Of a DNA stretch of 33,817 bases, positions 31,031 to 33,817 are shown piece after piece. A program made the position numbers and the translations under genes. Source of the stretch: CAZEDL01 sp964585245. GTDB lineage: Bacteria; Patescibacteriota; Patescibacteriia; Magasanikbacterales; GWA2-37-8. The number at the start of each line of letters is the position of its first letter. Within the stretch, counting starts at the first letter, position 1. The stretch covers positions 1 to 33,817 of the forward strand of contig CAZPCV010000011.1 in assembly GCA_964585245.1 (NCBI GenBank), given 5' to 3'. Under the pieces are notes generated by a model. It worked only from the letters and a program-made list of their open reading frames with translations, had not been told where the DNA came from and searched no databases.

Positions 31031-32287
31031 CTAACGACGCTCTAACACCAACAGGGCTTCGATATGAGGCGTATGAGGAAAAAAGTTATATAAACGGGAA
31101 AAAATTGGTTTATACGCAGATAACAAGGCTCCTAAATCCCGGGCCTGGGTAGCAATATCACACGACAAATACATAATACGTTCTGGCAATTCTGACAAAA
31201 GGGTAGCTACCACTTCTTTTTCTAAACCCGTACGTGGCGGATCGACGATAACTGTTTTGTCACGACTGATTAAATTACGAGCCTTAGCAGCCGTAGTGCA
31301 AACCGCCTCGGCGTTCGGCAGATTATTATCATTAATATTGCGCCCTGCAAAACCAACCGCAGCTGGATTTTCTTCTACCACCGTTACCTGTTCCGCCATG
31401 CGCGCCACTGATAAACCGATCGCTCCAACTCCTCCATAATAATCAAGTACGTGCGTACGTGGTACCACCTGCGACTTTATATCCGACAACGCGCTTTGAA
31501 ACATCGGCAGATTGATCTGAAAAAAACTATCAAGCCCGCTAACAAATGACGTGGCGCCCAAAATCACCCTAAGCTCGGTAGCCCCCACCTGGAACAACGG
31601 TTTATCTGTACTACCAATTTTTTTTACCCGTATCTCAAAGCCTATTAAACCTGCCTCTAAAATAAAAGTGCCGAACAAAAACTCGGGAGTATTCACTACC
31701 AAACGCGCAATCACTTGCCCCTCTTCGGTACAACGCAATACTAATGAATCCAATTGGTTGGCCGTACTATAATTTTCTTTGAGCCAAATCAGAATATACT
31801 GTGCGGCCTTATTCAAGGTCGGATGGGCCAAAACACAGGCCGTCACTGGGATTAGCTGAGCGGAATCTCGCTCTCGCACCGCCAGAGTCAGACTCCCCTT
31901 TTCATCGGTCGTAAATCCAAATTCTATCTTGGTGCGATATCCGTATTCTTGAGGCGAAGGTACTATTTCGAGAGACTCGGGCGAGAATTTTCCGATCTTT
32001 TGATACGTTTCGATAGCAATCATTTTTTTCCAGCGCTCTTCTTCGGCAATAGCCAATGTTTGCCAGGGTGAGCAGGCCAAATAATGATCTTCGTGTTCTG
32101 TCACGCGCCAGGGAGAAGGGGTGATAATCTTTGTTGCTACGGCCTCGCTATAACGCGGCTTATCTTTAAGAATGCGGTATTCTACTTCTTCACCAGGCAA
32201 GGCCCCCCACACAAAAATTACTTTGTCACCTAGGCGACCCAGGCCCTGCCCGCCTTGAATTAATTTTTCGATATATATTTTTGGCAT
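31031..32287 (-). CDS. TrmA/RlmD-type RNA (uracil-5-)-methyltransferase
   Basis: The 418-residue protein from the ATG at 32287 starts MPKIYIEKLIQGGQGLGRLG, a TRAM RNA-binding domain. A middle domain has TKIEFGFTTDEKGSLTLAVRERDS. The C-terminal SAM domain shows DYYGGVGAIGLSVAR, VIVDPPRTGLEKEVV and the catalytic Cys in RIMYLSCDIATQARDL, ending HTPHIEALLVLER. The enzyme makes 5-methyluridine in tRNA or 23S rRNA; which one cannot be told. E. coli RlmD carries four Cys for a 4Fe-4S cluster after the TRAM domain; here only one remains (YLACSPWQ), so the cluster is probably absent, as in some cluster-free relatives. An upstream extension to 32374 lacks family similarity and is not used. lepB is next downstream. 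Confidence 0.88.
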   Translation of the reverse strand: MPKIYIEKLIQGGQGLGRLGDKVIFVWGALPGEEVEYRILKDKPRYSEAVATKIITPSPWRVTEHEDHYLACSPWQTLAIAEEERWKKMIAIETYQKIGKFSPESLEIVPSPQEYGYRTKIEFGFTTDEKGSLTLAVRERDSAQLIPVTACVLAHPTLNKAAQYILIWLKENYSTANQLDSLVLRCTEEGQVIARLVVNTPEFLFGTFILEAGLIGFEIRVKKIGSTDKPLFQVGATELRVILGATSFVSGLDSFFQINLPMFQSALSDIKSQVVPRTHVLDYYGGVGAIGLSVARMAEQVTVVEENPAAVGFAGRNINDNNLPNAEAVCTTAAKARNLISRDKTVIVDPPRTGLEKEVVATLLSELPERIMYLSCDIATQARDLGALLSAYKPIFSRLYNFFPHTPHIEALLVLERR

Positions 32288-32351
32288 ACAGGTATTAAAA
32301 TTCTTAGCCCTATCTGTTCTTATCATAGACGAATTATCCCTAAAAATACAG

Positions 32352-32398
32352 AAGCCCCGCAACATTACCTTCAAAAAAAGAATAGTATTGCGGGGCTT
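32352..32398 (-). terminator. Probable terminator hairpin of the EamA-like gene
   Basis: An 11-bp perfect stem (AAGCCCCGCAA, 32352-32362, with its complement at 32388-32398) has a 25-base loop. On the minus strand the tail CTGTATTTTTA is only moderately U-rich. It lies just after the stop at 32407. Confidence 0.55.
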
Positions 32399-32406
32399 TA
32401 AACTCC

Positions 32407-33582
32407 CTATTTACCCGTTCTCCTCAGGCGCTTGCGCGCCTGACTCGCCAGCTTCTGACGCTGGCGAGATTTGAGCACTTTCGGGCTCCTCCGAACCCGC
32501 AGGCGACGTAGCGGCATCCTCTTCCGCTTGTTTGCCTGCCACCGCTTCTCCAGCAGCGGTGGAATGCTCAGAACCAGTAGGGCAGCCACCACACACGCTG
32601 CCCCGACCACTTGATACTTGCTCGGCAAGGGTTTCCCCAACCAAGCCAGCAGTATGGTCTCCCCAAGCAATCCGGCCAGGATGCTTGAGGCCCGGTTGAC
32701 CGGGATGCAGAAGGAACTTTCCTGCTTTTCGAGCAGGACAAGCCCCCCAAACATCCCCGTCAGCTGGCTAAGGAAGCCAGCCAGGAGAAGGAGTGGCCAC
32801 ATCGGGGTACTCCACACCCCGATAAAGCCATAGCGGATCTGCTCCGCTATATCGCCCCGTCCAACCAGGGCGATCGCCACTAGGAAGAGCAGGGCGGCGG
32901 GAGTAACCGTCATCTGCTCTTCCACAAAATACCCCCAACTTACGTTGGGGTCGTCCGACTTGCCGAGCTTTGCCATAGCTCGGAGTCGAACGATGTACCC
33001 GACGAGATAGACCGCGACGTCAAGCGCCGCGATCGCACTCATCTCGTAGCCTTCCTTTTCCAAGAAGGCCACGAAGAGGCCGCCGATGGTGAGGGCTGTG
33101 GCAACCCAACTCCACCAGCGGATGCGCCGCCCGAACCACCAATCCAACGGCGGCCCGAGCAGGAGCATCCCGCCCCTGAGTAGTAACATGATGAACACCA
33201 CCGACACACCCCGAAGGGTGTACGCGAAGGTGGTGGTCAACATGATGCCGGAGGTGGACACTCCGGCCAGAAACGTCGCCCAGCGCGGTCTGGGCAAACG
33301 CCACGACCCAAGGTGAAAAGCGGTCGCATGCCGCCATTTCCCCAGGATCGTGAAGTAAAACATCGTCGTCACCGTGGCCGCGGCAACGCTAAGGGGCAGC
33401 GTGGCAAACCCGCTGAGAGCGGATCCGCCCAACCACCCCTTGGACAAGCCCTTGATAATCGGCGCATACGGCAAATATGCGCCGAAGTAGCCAAGGGCAT
33501 ACCACCACACCCGAGGGAGGATTACCCCGAGTGTGGATACCAGAACCAAAGCGGACCAAATGGCCCGCCAGAAACGCACCAT
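32407..33582 (-). CDS. EamA-like multi-pass membrane transporter, GC-rich, with basic C-terminal tail
   Basis: The 391-residue protein has about ten hydrophobic segments arranged as in EamA/DMT transporters, for example GVSVVFIMLLLRGGMLLLGP and a last helix VVGAACVVAALLVLSIPPLL. It ends in a tail of about 45 residues very rich in Arg/Lys (KRWQANKRKRMPLRRLRVRR and beyond). The substrate is unknown. The gene stands apart from its neighbours by GC-rich, GGC/GCC/CTC-type codons and by a strong Shine-Dalgarno AGGAGG four bases before the ATG, while nearly all other genes lack one. These traits suggest acquisition from a bacterium with normal initiation. A downstream hairpin terminates it. Family level is fairly sure; it could also be a more distant DMT relative. 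Confidence 0.8.
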   Translation of the reverse strand: MVRFWRAIWSALVLVSTLGVILPRVWWYALGYFGAYLPYAPIIKGLSKGWLGGSALSGFATLPLSVAAATVTTMFYFTILGKWRHATAFHLGSWRLPRPRWATFLAGVSTSGIMLTTTFAYTLRGVSVVFIMLLLRGGMLLLGPPLDWWFGRRIRWWSWVATALTIGGLFVAFLEKEGYEMSAIAALDVAVYLVGYIVRLRAMAKLGKSDDPNVSWGYFVEEQMTVTPAALLFLVAIALVGRGDIAEQIRYGFIGVWSTPMWPLLLLAGFLSQLTGMFGGLVLLEKQESSFCIPVNRASSILAGLLGETILLAWLGKPLPSKYQVVGAACVVAALLVLSIPPLLEKRWQANKRKRMPLRRLRVRRSPKVLKSRQRQKLASQARKRLRRTGK

Positions 33583-33586
33583 TTGT

Positions 33587-33592
33587 CCTCCT
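33587..33592 (-). promoter_or_regulatory. Strong Shine-Dalgarno (AGGAGG) of the EamA-like gene
   Basis: AGGAGG lies four bases before the ATG at 33582. It is the only canonical site in the window apart from that of rpsU. Confidence 0.8.
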
Positions 33593-33734
33593 TTTTATGT
33601 CAGCTCACCACGAGCCAACTTTTTTATTCATACAAAAAATTATGTAAACAAAAAAGCGGCCCAGAGATAAGCCGTTTGTCAAAGAACTAACAACAACTTG
33701 AAGCTAGCACATTTCGTTAAAAAAAACAAGCACA

Positions 33735-33759
33735 AAAAAATACCCTGATAAGGTATTTT
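33735..33759 (-). terminator. tRNA-Ile intrinsic terminator
   Basis: Read on the minus strand, AAAATACC pairs with GGTATTTT around a 7-base loop, followed by more T's. It lies just downstream of the tRNA. Confidence 0.75.
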
Positions 33760-33765
33760 AATATG

Positions 33766-33817
33766 TGGGCGATTGAGGAATCGAACCTCAGACCTCGTCA
33801 TTATCAGTGACGCGCTC
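33766..33817 (-). tRNA. tRNA-Ile(GAU), 3' two-thirds (5' end outside window)
   Basis: Read on the minus strand from the window edge: D-stem end GAGC, anticodon stem CGTCA/TGACG with loop CTGATAA (anticodon GAT), variable loop AGGTC, T-arm TGAGG-TTCGATT-CCTCA, acceptor strand ATCGCCC and discriminator A. The CCA end is not encoded, so it must be added by CCA-adding enzyme. The acceptor and D-arm 5' halves lie beyond the window. Confidence 0.93.

Noticed and set aside
1..33817. CRISPR arrays, insertion sequences or phage genes
   Set aside because: I saw no regularly spaced direct repeats, transposases, integrases or phage structural genes.

Overview
The window looks like part of a Candidate Phyla Radiation (Patescibacteria) genome, probably from a metagenome assembly. 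This is an inference from gene content and layout. The cues are secreted proteins headed by a type IV secretion pilin-like module, several thrombospondin type 3 repeat membrane proteins, an ftsA-ftsZ block without the usual mur genes, almost no Shine-Dalgarno sequences, and two 100-N scaffold gaps. I cannot name the lineage from one window.

Layout. Positions 1-2499 hold two GT4 glycosyltransferases (the first cut by the window edge) and a methyltransferase resembling eukaryotic Trm9/ALKBH8. The methyltransferase starts 10 bases from, and divergently to, an Elp3-like radical SAM/acetyltransferase (2510-4147). Elp3 and Trm9 act in succession on tRNA wobble uridine in eukaryotes. Next come an EamA-type transporter and a ThiD2-ThiE fusion (4144-6048, minus strand), then glyA (plus strand), which is interrupted by an assembly gap. 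Positions 7608-8010 are non-coding, with a short palindromic repeat, hairpins and two terminators.

From 8011 to 28810 everything reads on the minus strand. In transcription order it is rpsU, a 535-residue pilin-headed secreted protein (with the second scaffold gap), a 3430-residue pilin-headed cysteine-rich surface protein, three membrane-anchored TSP3-repeat proteins, ybeY, dgkA, ftsA, ftsZ, nrdR, a small membrane protein and pyk. The giant protein fills about 30% of the window. Upstream of this are hisS, lepB (signal peptidase I) and a TrmA/RlmD-type methyltransferase, then a GC-richer EamA-like transporter that looks foreign. The window ends in a truncated tRNA-Ile(GAU).

The strongest leads are: (1) the divergent Elp3/Trm9-like pair, a possible bacterial mcm5U34 pathway; (2) a perfect Shine-Dalgarno before rpsU where nearly all neighbours have none, suggesting bS21 autoregulation; and (3) the pilin-headed giant surface protein with its small homologue and three Ca-binding-repeat proteins, possibly one cell-surface system. 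Several genes (glyA, hisS, perhaps nrdR) have a -10 box so close to the ATG that their mRNAs should be leaderless.
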